From NCBI GenBank assembly GCA_964006375.1, contig OZ023269.1, positions 58,009,279 through 58,073,278 of the forward strand: DNA of 64,000 nucleotides. Reading direction: 5' to 3'. Positions 1-12,180 of this stretch are shown piece after piece. This stretch comes from Tillus elongatus. Its lineage: Eukaryota > Arthropoda > Insecta > Coleoptera > Cleridae. A program made the translations under genes and the position numbers. Position 1 is the first letter of the stretch; each line of letters starts with the position of its first letter. The notes below the pieces were generated by a model that was given only the letters and a program-made list of their open reading frames with translations, made no database searches and was not told where the DNA came from.

Positions 1-3000
1 ATTTTTACACAAGGTTCCTATGTTAATATGCTGTCAATATTATAATCACTTATCCTGGCACCCCATTTTTGTCTTAGCTAAAAAAGCCATTTTATAACAC
101 TTTTCATGTTAATTAAAGTCAGATTCTCTATTTGGGCGCCGACTTAACTATGAAGGACGGCAAGCAAGGAGTTAAAATGTTTGCACAAGGTTACTATGTT
201 AATATGCTTTCAGTATTATTATCACTGATCTTGGCGCCCCATTTTTGTCTTAGCTAAAAAATCCATTTTATAACACTTTTCATGTGAATTAAATTCAATT
301 TCTCTATTTGGGCGCCCACTTCACTATGAAGGACGGCGAGCAAGGGGTTGAAGTTTTTGCACAACGTTGCTATTTTAATATGCTTTCAATATTATTATCA
401 CTTATCTTGGCACCCCATTTTTGTCTTAGCTAAAAATACCATTTTATAGCACTTTTCATGTTAATTAAAATCAACTTCTCTATTTGGGCGCCGACTTCAC
501 TATGAAGGACAGCGAGTAAGGGGGTGAAATTTCTGCACAAGGTTGCTATGTTAATATGATTTCAATATTATTATCACTTATCTTGGCACCCCATTTTTGT
601 CTTAGCTAAAAAAGCCATTTTATAGCACTTTTCATGTGAATTAAAATCAATTCCTCTATTTGGGCGCCGACTTCACTATGAAGGACAGCGGGCAAGGGGG
701 TGAAATTTCTGCACAAGGTTGCTATGTTAATATGCTTTCAATATTATTATCACTTATCTTGGCACCACATTTTTGTCTTGGCTAAAAAAGCCATTTTATA
801 ACACTTTTCATGTGAATTAAATTCAATTTCTCTATTTCGTCGCCGACTTCACCATGAAGGACGGCGAGCAAGGGGTTGAAATTTTTGCACAAGGTTGCTA
901 TGTTAATATGCTATCAATATTATTATCACTCATCTTGACACCCCATTTTTGTCTTAGCTAAAAAAGCCTTTTTATAACACTTTTAATGTTAATTAAAGTC
1001 AATTCCTCTATTTGGGCGCCGACTTCACTATGAAGGACGGCGAGCAAGAGGTTGACATTTTTGCACAAGGTTGCTATGTTAATATGCTTTCAATATGATT
1101 ATCAATTATCTTGGCACCACATTTTTGTCTTAGCTAAAAAAGCCTTTTTATAACACTTTTCATGTTAATTAAAACCAATTTCTCTATTTGGGCGCCACCT
1201 TCACTATGAAGGACGGCGAGCAAGGGGTTAAAATTTTTGCACAAGGTTGCTATGTTAATATGCTTTCAATAATATTATCACCTATCTTGGCACCCCATCT
1301 TTGTCTTAGCTAAAAAAGCCATTTTATAGCACTTTTCATGTTAATTAAAATCAATTTCTCTATTTGGGCGCCGACTTCACCATGAAGGACGGCGAGCAAG
1401 GGGTTGAAATTTCTGCACAAGGTTACTATGTTAATATGCTTTCAATATTATTATCATTTATCTTGGCACCCCATTTTTGTCTTAGCTAAAAAAGCCTTTT
1501 TATAACACTTTTCATGCGAATTAAAGTCAATTCCTCTATTTGGGCGCCGACTTCACTATGAAGGACGGCGAGCAAGGGGTTACAATTTTTGCACAAGGTT
1601 GCTATGGTAATATGCTTTCAATATTATTATCACTTATCTTGGCACTCCAATTTTGTCTTAGCTAAAAAAGCCATTTTATAGCACTTTTCATGTCAATTAA
1701 AATCAATTTCTATATTTGGGCGCCGACTTCACCATGAAGGACGGCAAGCAAGGGGTTGACATTTCTGCACAAGGTTGCTATGTTAATATGATTTCGATAT
1801 TATTATCACCTATTTTGGCACTCTATTTTTGTCTTAGCTTAAAAAGCCATTTTATAACACTTTTCATGTGAATTAAAGTCAGATTCTCTATTTGGGCGCC
1901 GACTTCACTATGAAGGACGGCGAGCAAGGGGTTGAAATTTCTGCACAAGGTTGCTATGTTAATATGATTTCAATATTATTATCACTTATCTTGGCACCCC
2001 ATTTTTGTCTAAGCTAAAAAAGCCATTTTATAGCACTTTTCATGTGAATTAAAATCAATTACTCTATTTGGGCGCCGACTTCACTATGAAGGACGGCGAG
2101 CAATGGGTGAAAACTTTTACACAAGGTTGCTATGTTAATATGCTGTCAATATTATTATCACTCATCCTGGCACCCCATTTTCGTCTTAGCTAAAAAAGCC
2201 ATTTTATAGCACTTTTCATGTTAATTAAAACCAATTTCTCTATTTGGGCGCCGACTTCACTATGAAGGACGGCGAGCAAGGGGTGAAAACTTTTACACAA
2301 GGTTGCTATGTTAATATGCTGTCAATATTATTATCACTCATCCTGGCACCCCATTTTTGTCTTAGCTAAAAAAAAACCATTTTATAGCACTTTTCATGTT
2401 AATTAAAATCAATTTCTATATTTGGGCGCCGACTTCACCATGAAGGACGGCAAGCAAGGGGTTGAAATTTTTGCGCAAGGTTACTATGTTAATATGCTTT
2501 CAATATTATTATCACTTATCTTGGCACCCCATTTTTGTCTTGGCTAAAAAAGCCTTTTTATAACACTTTTCATGCGAATTAAAGACAATTCCTCTATTTG
2601 GGCGCCGACTTCACCATGAAGAACGGCAAGCAAGGGGTTGAAATTTTTGCACAAGGTTGCTATGTTAATATGCTATCAATATTATTATCACTTGTCTTGG
2701 CACCCCATTTTTGTCTTAGCTAAAAAAAGCCTTTTTATAACACTTTTCATGTTAATTAAAGTCAATTCCTCTATTTGGGCGCCGACTTCACTATGAAGGA
2801 CGGCGAGCAAGGGGTTGAAATTTTTGCACAAGGTTTTTATGTTAATATGCTTTCAATATTATTATCACTCATCCTGGCACCCTATTTTTGTCTTAGCTAA
2901 AAAAGACATTTTATAACACTTTTCATGTGAATTAAATTCAATTTCTCTATTTGGGAGCCGACTTCACCATGAAGGACGGCGAGCAAGGAGTTAAAATTTT

Positions 3001-4996
3001 TGCACAAGGTTGCTATGTTAATATGCTTACAATATTATTATCAATTATCTTGGCACCCCATTTTTGTCTTAGCTAAAAAAGCCTTTTTATAACACTTTTC
3101 ATGTTAATTAAGACCAATTTCTCTATTTGGGCGCCGACTTCACTATGAAGGACGGCGAGCAAGGGGTAAACATTTTTGCACAAGGTTGCTGTGTTAATAT
3201 GCTTTCAATATTATTATCACTAATCTTGGCACCCCATTTTTGTCTTAGCTAAAAAAGCCTTTTTATAACACTTTTCATGTTAATTAAAGTCAATTCCTGT
3301 ATTTGGGCGCCGACTTCACTATGAAGGACGACGAGGAAGGGGTTGAAATTTTTGCACAAGGTTGCTATGTTAATATGCTTTCAATATTACTGTCACTTAT
3401 CTTGGCACCTAATTTTTGTCTTGGCTAAAAAAGCCATTTTATAACACTTTTCATGTGAATTAAATTCAATTTCTCTATTTGGGCGCCTCACCATGAAGGA
3501 CGGCGAGCAAGGGGTTAAAATTTTTGCACAAGGTTGCTATGTTAATATCCTTACAATATTATTATCACTTATTTTGGCACCACATTTTTGTCTTGGCTAA
3601 AAAAGCCATTTTATAACACTTTTCATGTGAATTAAATTCAATTTCTCTATTTGGGCGCCGACTTCACCATGAAGGACGGCGAGCAAGGGGTTGAAATTTT
3701 TGCTATATGCTATCAATATTATTATCACTTATCTTGGTACCCCATTTTTGTCTTAGCTAAAAAAGCCTTTTTATAACACTTTTCATGTTAATTAAAGTCA
3801 ATTCCTCTATTTGGGCGCCGACTTCACTATGAAGGACGGCGAGCAAGGGGTTGAAATTTTTGCACAAGGTTGCTATGTTACTATGCTTTCAATATTACTG
3901 TCACTTATCTTGGCACCACATTTTTTGTCTTGGGTAAAAAGCCATTTTATAACACTTTTCATGTGAATTAAATTCAATTTCTCTATTTGGGCGCCGACTT
4001 TACCATGAAGGACGGCGAGCAAGGGGTTAAAATTTTTGCACAAGGTTTCTATGTTAATATGCTTACAATATTATTATCAATTATATTGGCAGCTCATTCA
4101 TGTCTTAGCTAAAAAAGCCTTTTTATAACACTTTTCATGTTAATTAAAACCAATTCCTCTATTTGGGCGCCGACTTCACTATGAAGGACGGCGAGCAAGG
4201 GGTTGAAATTTTTGCACAAGGTTGCTATGTTAATATGCTTTCAATATTATTATCACTTATCTTGGCACCCCATTTTTGTCTTAGCTAAAAAAGCCTTTTT
4301 ATAACACTTTTCATGTGAATTAAAGTCAATTCCTCTATTTGGGCGCCGACTTTACTGTGAAGGACGGCGAGCAAGGGGTTACAATTTTTGCACAAGGTTG
4401 CTATGTTAATATGCTTTCAACATTATTATCACTTATCTTGGCACCCCATTTTTGTCTTAGCTAAAAAAGCCTTTTTATAACACTTTTCATGTTAATTAAG
4501 ACCAATTTCTCTATTTGGGCGCCGACTTCACTATGAAGGACGGCGAGCAAGGGGTTAACATTTTTGCACAAGGTTGCTATGTTAATATGCTTTCAATATT
4601 ATTATCACTTATCTTGGCACCCCATTTTTGTCTTAGCTAAAAAAGCCATTTTAAAGCACTTTTCATGTTAATTAAAATCAATTTCTATATTTGGGCGCCG
4701 ACTTCACCATGAAGGACGGCAAGCAAGGGGTTGAAATTTTTGCGCAAGGTTACTATGTTAATATGCTTTCGGTATTATTATCACTTATCTTGGCACCCCA
4801 TTTTTGTCTTAGCTAAAAAAAACTTTTTATAACACTTTTCATGTGAATTAAAGTCAGTTCCTCTATTTGGGCGCCAACTTCACTATGAAGGACGGCGAGC
4901 AAGGGGTTGACATTTCTGCACAAGGTTGCTATGTTAATATGCTTTCAATATTATTGTCACATATCTTGGCACCCCATTTTTGTCTTGGCTAAAAAG
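1..4996. repeat. Satellite array, ~176 bp monomer, ~28 copies
   Basis: Head-to-tail repeat. The word cacaaggttgctatgttaa recurs at about 8, 184, 360 and 536, giving a 176 bp step that continues to ~4996. Other monomer landmarks are gggcgccgacttcac, gaaggacggcgagcaagg and cttagctaaaaaagcc. Copies differ by scattered substitutions and a few small deletions: one near 3485 loses part of the gggcgcc-gacttc block, one near 3700 loses the cacaaggttgc block. Two sub-variants alternate irregularly (cattttatagcac versus ctttttataacac; gttaattaaa versus gtgaattaaa), so a higher-order repeat is possible. No reading frame persists. The array starts mid-monomer at base 1, so it continues to the left. Centromeric or heterochromatic function cannot be judged from sequence alone. 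Confidence 0.97.
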
Positions 4997-5200
4997 GCGT
5001 TTTTTTTCAATTTTTTACTCATTTAAAATTGTGTCTATACTTTCGTGCATATTTCACCATATAGGACGACAAGCAAGCGTTTGAAATGTTAGTACAGGGT
5101 TGCTACCTAAATATACTTGAAACTTTTGATTATAACTCAATAATACCTTGGCAGTTTATTTTCGTTTTGGTCATATTTGGCCTCAATTATGTTTTCTTTT
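4997..5200. repeat. Decayed edge monomer of the satellite
   Basis: After the last good monomer the phase continues but identity drops sharply. Recognisable landmarks are accatataggacgacaagcaagcgtttgaaa, in place of the gaaggacggcgagcaaggggttgaaa block, then gtacagggttgctacctaaata and cttggcagtttattttcgt. This is the pattern expected at an array border, where unequal exchange no longer homogenises copies. About 190 further bases (5200-5390) show no clear satellite similarity; they hold short duplicated words (tagccgctggaa twice near 5323-5350). Confidence 0.75.
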
Positions 5201-5394
5201 GTATATGGTGAAATTATTATTATTATTTTTCGATTTTTTGCCATTTAGGCGGCAAACATGCAACTGAAGTTTTTAAGGTCGAAATTAATATTATTTCTAA
5301 TATATTAGTGAATTTTATAAATTAGCCGCTGGAAATTTTAGCCGCTGGAATTTAGCTGCTAACTTCACGCCGGTAGGAAAGGCTAGGTTAGCAC

Positions 5395-6375
5395 TCAATC
5401 TAACACCACACAGTCTAAGAATGAAGTGAGGGAGCTGGTCCACAAGCGGGAGATCGCCACACAGTCCTGTGCCACGAAGGCTCATAGTCACAAACTAATG
5501 TCCCTCGACAGTTTAAAGATATCGCAAGTTGCAGTCAGGGTAGTTAGAGTACGCCACACAGGCTGTGTATCTTTGAAAGAGTTTGAGCTGGTTATGAGCA
5601 ATAGGAGGTAACACAGACGGGTTGGGGCACGTTACACAGGCTAGGTAATGCTACGAGGGCTAGTGCCACACAGGATAGTGCCACGTACGCTGGTGCCGCC
5701 TAGGCTGAAGAAGTATAGGTTGGTTGGATGGCTGTTTGGAGTGTGTAACAGGTTGGCTGATTTAGAGGAGTAAAGCTAGTTACGGTTAAGAGAACGTGAC
5801 CTGGGTAGGGACATGCCATACAGGCTAGGTAATGCCACGAAGGCTGGTGTTCCACCGGCTTTTGCCACACAGGCTGGTGCCACGAAGGCTAGTGCCACGA
5901 AGGCTGGATAAGTAAATGTTAGTTGGATGACTGTTTGGAGTGCGCCACACAGTCTATGGAGTCGCCACGGAGCTGGCTGGTTTAGGGGAGTAAAGCTAGT
6001 TACGCTTAAGAGGAGGTGACCTGGATGTCACACAGGCTAGGTAATGCCACGAAGGCTGATGCCACACAGGCTGGTGCCACACAGGCTGGTGCCACACATG
6101 CTGATGCCACGAAGGTTGGTACCACGAAGGCTAGTGCCACCAAGGCTGATACTGCATAGGCTGGATAATTAAAGGTTAGTTGAATGCCTGTCTGGAGTGC
6201 GCCACAAGGCTATGGAGTCACCACGGGGCTTTTTGTTTAGATGAGTAAAGCTAGTTACGGTTAAGCGGTGACCTGGGTAGGGACATGCCACACAGGATAG
6301 GTATTGCCACAAAGACTGGTGCCACACAGGCTGGATAAGTAAAGGTTAGTTGGCTGACTGTTTGGAGCGTCAATC
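5395..6375. repeat. Minisatellite of ~15 bp words in a longer unit
   Basis: The words gccacacaggctggt and gccacgaaggctagt (about 15 bp, two alternating types) occur many times. They sit inside a longer unit that includes gtaaagctagttacggtta, gtgacctgggtagggacatg and ggataagtaaaggttagttgg. The landmark aaagctagttacg appears near 5772, 5992 and 6247, so the larger unit is roughly 220-255 bp and varies by the number of 15-mers. A 61-codon open frame at 5426-5611 lies within it but is repetitive and resembles no protein I know. I read the block as non-coding tandem repeat. Confidence 0.85.
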
Positions 6376-6843
<468 letters not shown>

Positions 6844-7222
6844 CAGGATGGCGCATTAAAAACGAAACAGACCGATTTGCGCCCAGATAATTTTTTTTTA
6901 ACAAACGCTGAAACACATCATTTTTAATATTGAGGCGGACATGTTTTGACATAAAACTCAAGTTTGTCACATCAACCCCTTAAGGGTGGTGATAACAACC
7001 CTTATATTTTAAATAGGGAACATGGGTCGAGTGTTAGATCATTTGAAAGCTCTTTCTTTTCTGAATTCAACACATTAATTTTTTTGGAACTTTTATCAAC
7101 TCGTTTAAAAATTATTCACAGTTGGAATTGCAAGAACGTATTTCGTTCATTGTGATAAGAAATGCACTAATTAGTCAATTTTTAGTTAAAAAAAACGATA
7201 CCAAACGTTCAAACATGTTTAT

Positions 7223-8310
7223 TCAGTTAAGTAAGTGTTCAAATTGTTGACCACCAGCTTCCATACAAAAGTACAAATTTTGTTCAAAACGAGCTCTGAC
7301 ATTCTGGAGCATTTGTGGAGTTATTAGACGGCATTCTTCAACAATGCGTTGTCCTAATTCTTCCAGACACTCCGGTTCTGTTGCGATAATTCTACTCTTT
7401 AAATGGCCCCATAGAAAGAAGTCTAAAGGAGTTAAATCCGGTGATCTAGGGGGCCACTCAATAGCACCTCCACGCCCAATCCATTGCTCTGGAAACTCTC
7501 TGTTCAAAAACTCCCTAACACGTTGTGAAAAATGCGGAGGAGCTCCATCTTGTTGAAACACTAATTGATTTTCTTGATAACGATCATCATTTTCAACAAT
7601 GTCAATTAGTAGAGGGTAAACTATATCTTCTCGTAACTGCAAATACGTTTCGCCACTCAAATTGCCATCAAGAAAAATTGGTTCGATTAAACGGTCTCCA
7701 AAAATGCCAGTCCAGACATTCAATTTCTGTGGAGTTTGAGTGTGAAAATTTCTTGGATTATTATCTGCCCAATAACGACAATTATGTCGATTGACTGTAG
7801 AGTTTGATAAAAACGTACACTCGTCTGAAAAACAGATATTGAACAGAAAGTTCCTGTTATCAGCTATTTGTGCAGTCATAACTTCACAAAACTCCAGCCG
7901 CCGATCAAAATCATCTTCATTCAGTTGTTGTACAAGATGAATTTTATACGGGTGAATTTTATGACGCTTCAATATTCGCTTTTGAAGTTTAAAACAGTGG
8001 CCAATTTTCTCGTGCTCAAAGTTGGGTCTGCAGCAATTTGTCCTTAAACTTCAATCTCAGTAGTCTCATTTCTAACCGGAAATTCACGTTCAGGATCCCG
8101 TTTTTTGATGGCTACTGAACCATTTTGTCGAAACTTTGCAACTAACTCCAAAATGTATTTTCTGTTAACATGTCTGTTCGGATGTCGTTCATAAAACAAA
8201 TATGCGGTACGGTTGCCACAGTCATCGTTTTTGAAAAAAATAGTAATTATTTCAACTCTTTCTTTTACAGAATACACCATTGTGAAATTAATTTTCGGTA
8301 GTACTATCAT
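7223..8310 (-). pseudogene. Mariner-type transposase, one stop and one frameshift
   Basis: The DDE transposase would cut and paste the surrounding element. The N-terminal part (8310 down to 8046) is a helix-turn-helix-like region with YSVKERVEIITIF and RKYILELVAKFRQNGSV. A TAA at ~8044 interrupts it; the same frame continues with IAADPTLSTRKLATV and then shifts near 7985. The 249-codon catalytic part (7972-7223) is open. Catalytic signatures are FSDECTF (first Asp), FQQDGAPPHF (second Asp) and SPDLTPLDFFLWG. Counting from the second Asp to the Asp of PLDFF gives 41 residues between, as in the DD41D mariner group, rather than the 34 of classical mariner. All three acidic residues are retained. 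It ends in a stop 27 bp inside the inner part of the left TIR. Clade name is inference from spacing and motifs. Confidence 0.9.
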
Positions 8311-8347
8311 GTATCAAACCGACCGATAAACTGAAATAATAAACCGC

Positions 8348-8452
8348 ATTTCTCTCATTCCGATAAGAAATGTTCTGATAGTCAATTTTTTGTTTACAAA
8401 CCAACAAAACATTGACTATCAGCACATTTCTTATCGGAATGAGTGAAATGCG
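8348..8452. repeat. Hairpin-forming inverted repeat inside the right TIR
   Basis: The arm cgcatttctctcattccg with aagaaatgttctgatagtcaa (8348 on) is matched in reverse by ttgactatcagcacatttc and cggaatgagtgaaatgcg up to 8452. About 45 bp per arm with a short A/T-rich centre. The inner part of the right TIR has therefore been duplicated in inverted orientation; the left TIR lacks this. Confidence 0.85.
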
Positions 8453-8737
8453 TTTTTGCATCTTCAACTGTGAATAATTTTTAAACGAGTTGATAAAACT
8501 TCCAAAAAATTAGTGTGCTGAATTCAGAAAAGAAAGAGCTTTCAAATGATGTAACACTCGATCCATGTTCCCTATTTAAAATATAAGGGTTGTTATTACC
8601 ACCCTTAAGGGGTTGAAGTGACAAAGTTGAGTTTTACGTCAAAACATGTGCCCCTCAATATTAAATTTGACGTGTTTCAGCATTTCTTAAAAAAAATTCT
8701 CTGGACGCAAATCGGTCTGTTTCGTTTTCAATGCGCC

Positions 8738-8743
<6 letters not shown>

Positions 8744-8818
<75 letters not shown>
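8744..8818. repeat. (TA)n microsatellite
   Basis: Pure TA between the mariner-type element and the TG of the long LTR-like unit. Confidence 0.97.
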
Positions 8819-8821
<3 letters not shown>

Positions 8822-9147
8822 CACGAAGTGACGTAATTACCATTAGAAATCTAATTAGCTAACAGGGAAATAGATCCGTACCATCCGTATTTAATTTAAT
8901 TTATTTTGTTATTAAAACATTGAATAAAATATAGTTTCAAGAAAACGTCGCGAGATCGGAGGAAGGGTAAGGAGTATAGCGGGTTGAGGTCGCCCAGGCG
9001 AGTCCTGCGGCATGCGAAACGATGAAAGCGGGAACGGACGGGCTTGTCCACTGCATCAACCTACGCGCACCGCGTGCGGCGCATAAGCTTCGGATGACTG
9101 AGGCCGCATCGAGGTCTGGATATATCGACTGTAACGCGCTCGACAAG

Positions 9148-9389
9148 TTAGTTCTTTTTCAGCAGTCGCAGGGGCCGTCACGGAGAGTAACCAGCCACCG
9201 TCCGCGTCTTCGTTCTTGGTGTTCGGTTTTATTGTGTGTTTCAGTAGCGAATCCAGCAGGCCGACCGTGGGAGTTTAGTTCTCTTTCAGCGAGCGCAGAG
9301 CCAGGTCACAGAGAGGAAGCAGCCACCGTCCGTGTCTTGATTCTTGGTGTTGGGTTTTATTGTGTATTTCAGGCCGGCCGTGGGAGAGT
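9148..9389. repeat. 127 bp tandem duplication
   Basis: Unit 1 (9148-9274) and unit 2 (9275-9389) share tagttct-ttttcag, agccaccgtccg, cttggtgtt, ggttttattgtgt, tttcag and gaccgtgggag-type words. They lie inside the LTR-like block. Confidence 0.8.
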
Positions 9390-9762
9390 ACGCCGCGATT
9401 CGTTAGGTGCACCAGCTTAGTAGAGTTAGCAGCTGTGGCAAGTGGAGAACGCCGTCTTCAGCAGGCCGCTCATCTCCGCTTTGTTTGGGTAGGTCGCTGT
9501 CTCTATATCTGTACGCTGGAGGGCCTGTATGAAAGGGGTTTTCCACGGATCGACGACTCTCTCTGGCGGCGGACACCTAGGCGCGCTTGGTGGCCTTCGC
9601 CAGAGGTGACGTTAAAAGTCCAGGTGTGGAAAAGATATTGAATGTTGTTGTGTTTGTCAGTGGTTTTATTTCAGAGAGACGGCAGCAAGGGAGCTTCGGA
9701 TAAATAGGTCCATCGTTCGTTTCTGTCTGTATCCGCGGGGCGACCTGGGGGAGCCGGAGCTC

Positions 9763-10324
9763 GCGTTCCTTGGCTGGAGTCTTCCCGAGAGCGCGAGAGC
9801 ACTAGCGAAGCGGCCGACTGCACGTTGATTTGAACCGGGGGGCGGTCTAGCCACGACCAAATCATCCCAAAGCGGTCTCCCGTGGCGCAGCTCTCGTGCT
9901 CCTGGATCTGGACGCCAGCGGGGATATTTCGGGCTGCAGTAGGTCTCCACCACTCCTGGCGATCGAAACAGTCTGGCGATACCCGGTGTCCCGACCGTCC
10001 GGCTGACATTATTGGGAAAACCTTGTCGTTTTCAGTCTTCGGGGGAAAAGCTTTATATGTTTCCGTCGGGAGACGCAAAGGGGTCGCGTTCCTGGGCTGG
10101 AGTCTTCCCGAGAACGCGAGAGCACTAGCAAAGCGGCCGACTGCACGTTGATTTGAACTCGGGGGGCGGACTAGCCACGATCAAATCATCGCAAAGCGGT
10201 CTCCCGTGGCGCAGCTCTCGTGCTCCTGGATCTGGACGACAGCAGGGATATTTCGGGCTGCAGTAGGTCTCCACCATTCCTGGCGATCGAAACAGTCTGG
10301 CGATACCCGGTATCCTGACCGTCC
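9763..10324. repeat. Direct repeat of ~238 bp, step 323 bp
   Basis: 9763-10000 and 10086-10324 are near copies, from gcgttcct-ggctggagtc through gagagcactagc, cggccgactgcacgttg, tggcgcagctctcgtgctcc to gatacccggt and gaccgtcc. An 85 bp spacer separates them. Internal repeats of this kind are common in LTR and leader regions of retroelements. Confidence 0.9.
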
Positions 10325-11109
10325 TGAAGGCACCGCCTGGAGGCTGTGTTTTCTTTTAACTTGATAGTGAGGACTTCCTTTATTTTGTCGAAGGGAAATT
10401 TCCAACTCCCTAGGGAGACACTTCCTCCGGTCGTAGGGAGTCTGTATGACTGCAACGCATGCTTGAGGGTCCGAAATTAATTAAGTGATAGTAGAAAGTA
10501 GAGCAAGCCGTTAGCTGATCTTGATATTGCACCTAGAGTTGGCTTTTTCACATACTGCATGCCTGCTTAAACCGACCACCTGTCCGTTGCCTTGCTTTGG
10601 CGATCCTGGGACGCTTCTGCCCGCTTACAAGCCGCGAGTTTACTACCCCTATTCGTGATACCGTCCGTATAACTCGCGAATATTTCAGTTTCTGCCTCTG
10701 GTCTCTAATAAATTGATTAGTTGTCAAATAAGTTAGTTTAAACGTGGGGTATACCGGGAGAATCCCTTGTGTAAATATTTCTTTGTATATATTTTGTAAA
10801 TATTTCCCCACCAATACTTTTGTAAATAGATTATTTGTTTTATACGGTATTTCATTTAAAGCTTCCCAACCAATCCACCCCAACGTAATACGTAACATCC
10901 TGATCTCTAATACATAGGCCATAATTAAGGAGTCCTGAGGGACTTCGCCTGAGGACTTAGGTGAACCCTGTCTCCACTGAAGTTTACCCCGGGTCCGTGT
11001 AACTGTAAATAGCAACCGAGGACAGATATATAGTCCTGAGGGAGCGCAGCGTCTTCCTTTAAACCCACGCTGCTGGCGCCTGAGCAAATCCCGTAAATAA
11101 AGCCGTATT

Positions 11110-11161
11110 GATAAGGTTATCCCGTGGGAACCTCCCCATATTAGGGAAAGATAACCTTATC
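11110..11161. repeat. 12 bp-arm hairpin next to the LTR-like end
   Basis: Perfect 12 bp inverted repeat GATAAGGTTATC / GATAACCTTATC with a 28 bp spacer, 9 bp after AATAAA and 18 bp before the terminal CA. Position suggests a 3'-end or terminator-like RNA structure; that role is inference. Confidence 0.85.
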
Positions 11162-11176
11162 CCGATTTGACCCCTC

Positions 11177-11179
<3 letters not shown>

Positions 11180-11252
<73 letters not shown>
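11180..11252. repeat. (TA)n microsatellite
   Basis: Pure TA, right flank of the LTR-like block. Confidence 0.97.
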
Positions 11253-11256
<4 letters not shown>

Positions 11257-12180
11257 GTAGACGATTTCTATGAAAATTCATACATTGAACGCACACTTAA
11301 ATGGTTTCCGAATATGTATCTTACGATCCGATGCATTGTTTTAGGCACGTTAAGGAACGCTGTTTTTTTTTACAAAAAGAAAAGTATCTGGCAAAATTAT
11401 AAGGTAAATATAATAATAATACTGCTGTGGTGTGAGATTTTCTATAGTCGTGCAAATCGCTGACGGTAAATGAAACAGGGTATAGAGTATAAACGAGCGC
11501 TGGGAATCTTTCACATTTCCATCGGTTATCGGTAATTAAAACAATAACCGTTTTCGACAGAAATAAATAGCTGATTATTTAAAAAAAAAAACAATTATTG
11601 TTTGATAAACTTTCGGTTTATACTTCAACCGGTCTCTGTTCTCAGCTTCAGTCTGCGATGCGATTGTATAGCTGTAGGTGTTGATGTTTGGGTATAAATT
11701 TTGAAGCCATTTTTAAAATGATATGTAAAAGATAACAACAGAATTTTTTGTGTATGTACCTACTAACATTTTTTACTATCTTATCTTAACATAAACAACA
11801 TAAAAATCAGACGGGGGAAACAGTAATCACATTTGAATGATAGAGAGGTATCGATGGCGAGACTTTGCAAAAAAGAACTGCGTACGTGCGTAGAAAAAGG
11901 GGCCCAAATTCGCGCTAGACATCTCCAAATTTTTTTTGGTTTGTGAGATATTTTGGAAATTTTGGATTTTTCGACTTTACGTTTTTTTTCTGGCCTTAAT
12001 GGTGGACCTACACCAATATCGATGACACTCACCACAGCAACTTTTCATTTTCTTTAACGTAGCATATCTAATTTTTTAATCCACAGTTTTGTCTTTGCGG
12101 GACCACCATCAACTTTTTTTTTAAAATACGGCCCTTATTTTCTGAAATCATATTCTGAAAGCCCTTTTTATTCCAAATTC
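11253..12180. other. AT-rich sequence without a recognised gene
   Basis: Begins with a piece of the dispersed family (atttctatgaaaattcata). Around 11520-11600 there are words such as cggttatcggtaattaaaac and aataaccgtttt, reminiscent of the interior of the MITE at 56.1 kb, but no TIR or target duplication was found. An 84-codon minus-strand frame at 11781-12035 resembles nothing I recognise. Confidence 0.5.

Larger units (their letters stand above)
6844..8743 (-). mobile_element. Mariner-type DNA transposon with long TIRs, likely DD41D group
   Basis: The left end reads caggatggcgcattaaaaac and the right end, reverse-complemented, reads tagggtggcgcattgaaaac. Similarity continues inward for about 350 bp on both sides (6844 to ~7197 and ~8395 to 8743), so the TIRs are long. 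TA flanks each end, the target of Tc1/mariner elements. A single transposase-like reading frame lies inside on the minus strand (7223-8310). Length is about 1.9 kb. TIR divergence of visible scale, a stop codon and a frameshift in the transposase say the copy is not active now. The family assignment rests on the transposase spacing described in the next entry. Confidence 0.9.
8819..11179. mobile_element. Possible solo LTR or non-autonomous LTR element, 2.36 kb
   Basis: A GC-richer block with sharp borders starts tgtcacgaagtgacg and ends gacccctcaca, the TG...CA ends of LTRs, with (TA)n directly on both sides (so a target duplication cannot be told). No gag or pol similarity is visible inside; short open frames there overlap on both strands and look accidental. 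Near the right end AATAAA occurs at 11096, then a 12 bp inverted repeat GATAAGGTTATC (11110-11121) / GATAACCTTATC (11150-11161). Two internal duplications exist, listed separately. A long solo LTR of a Ty3/gypsy or Bel-like element fits best; a DNA element with very short inverted ends is the alternative. Confidence 0.55.

Noticed and set aside
1..4996. A CRISPR array reading of the first 5 kb
   Set aside because: The repeat is contiguous 176 bp satellite without spacers, in an evidently eukaryotic repeat context.
9022..11087. Many GC-rich open frames on both strands in the LTR-like unit
   Set aside because: They overlap each other, have no conserved motifs and reflect the duplications inside the block.
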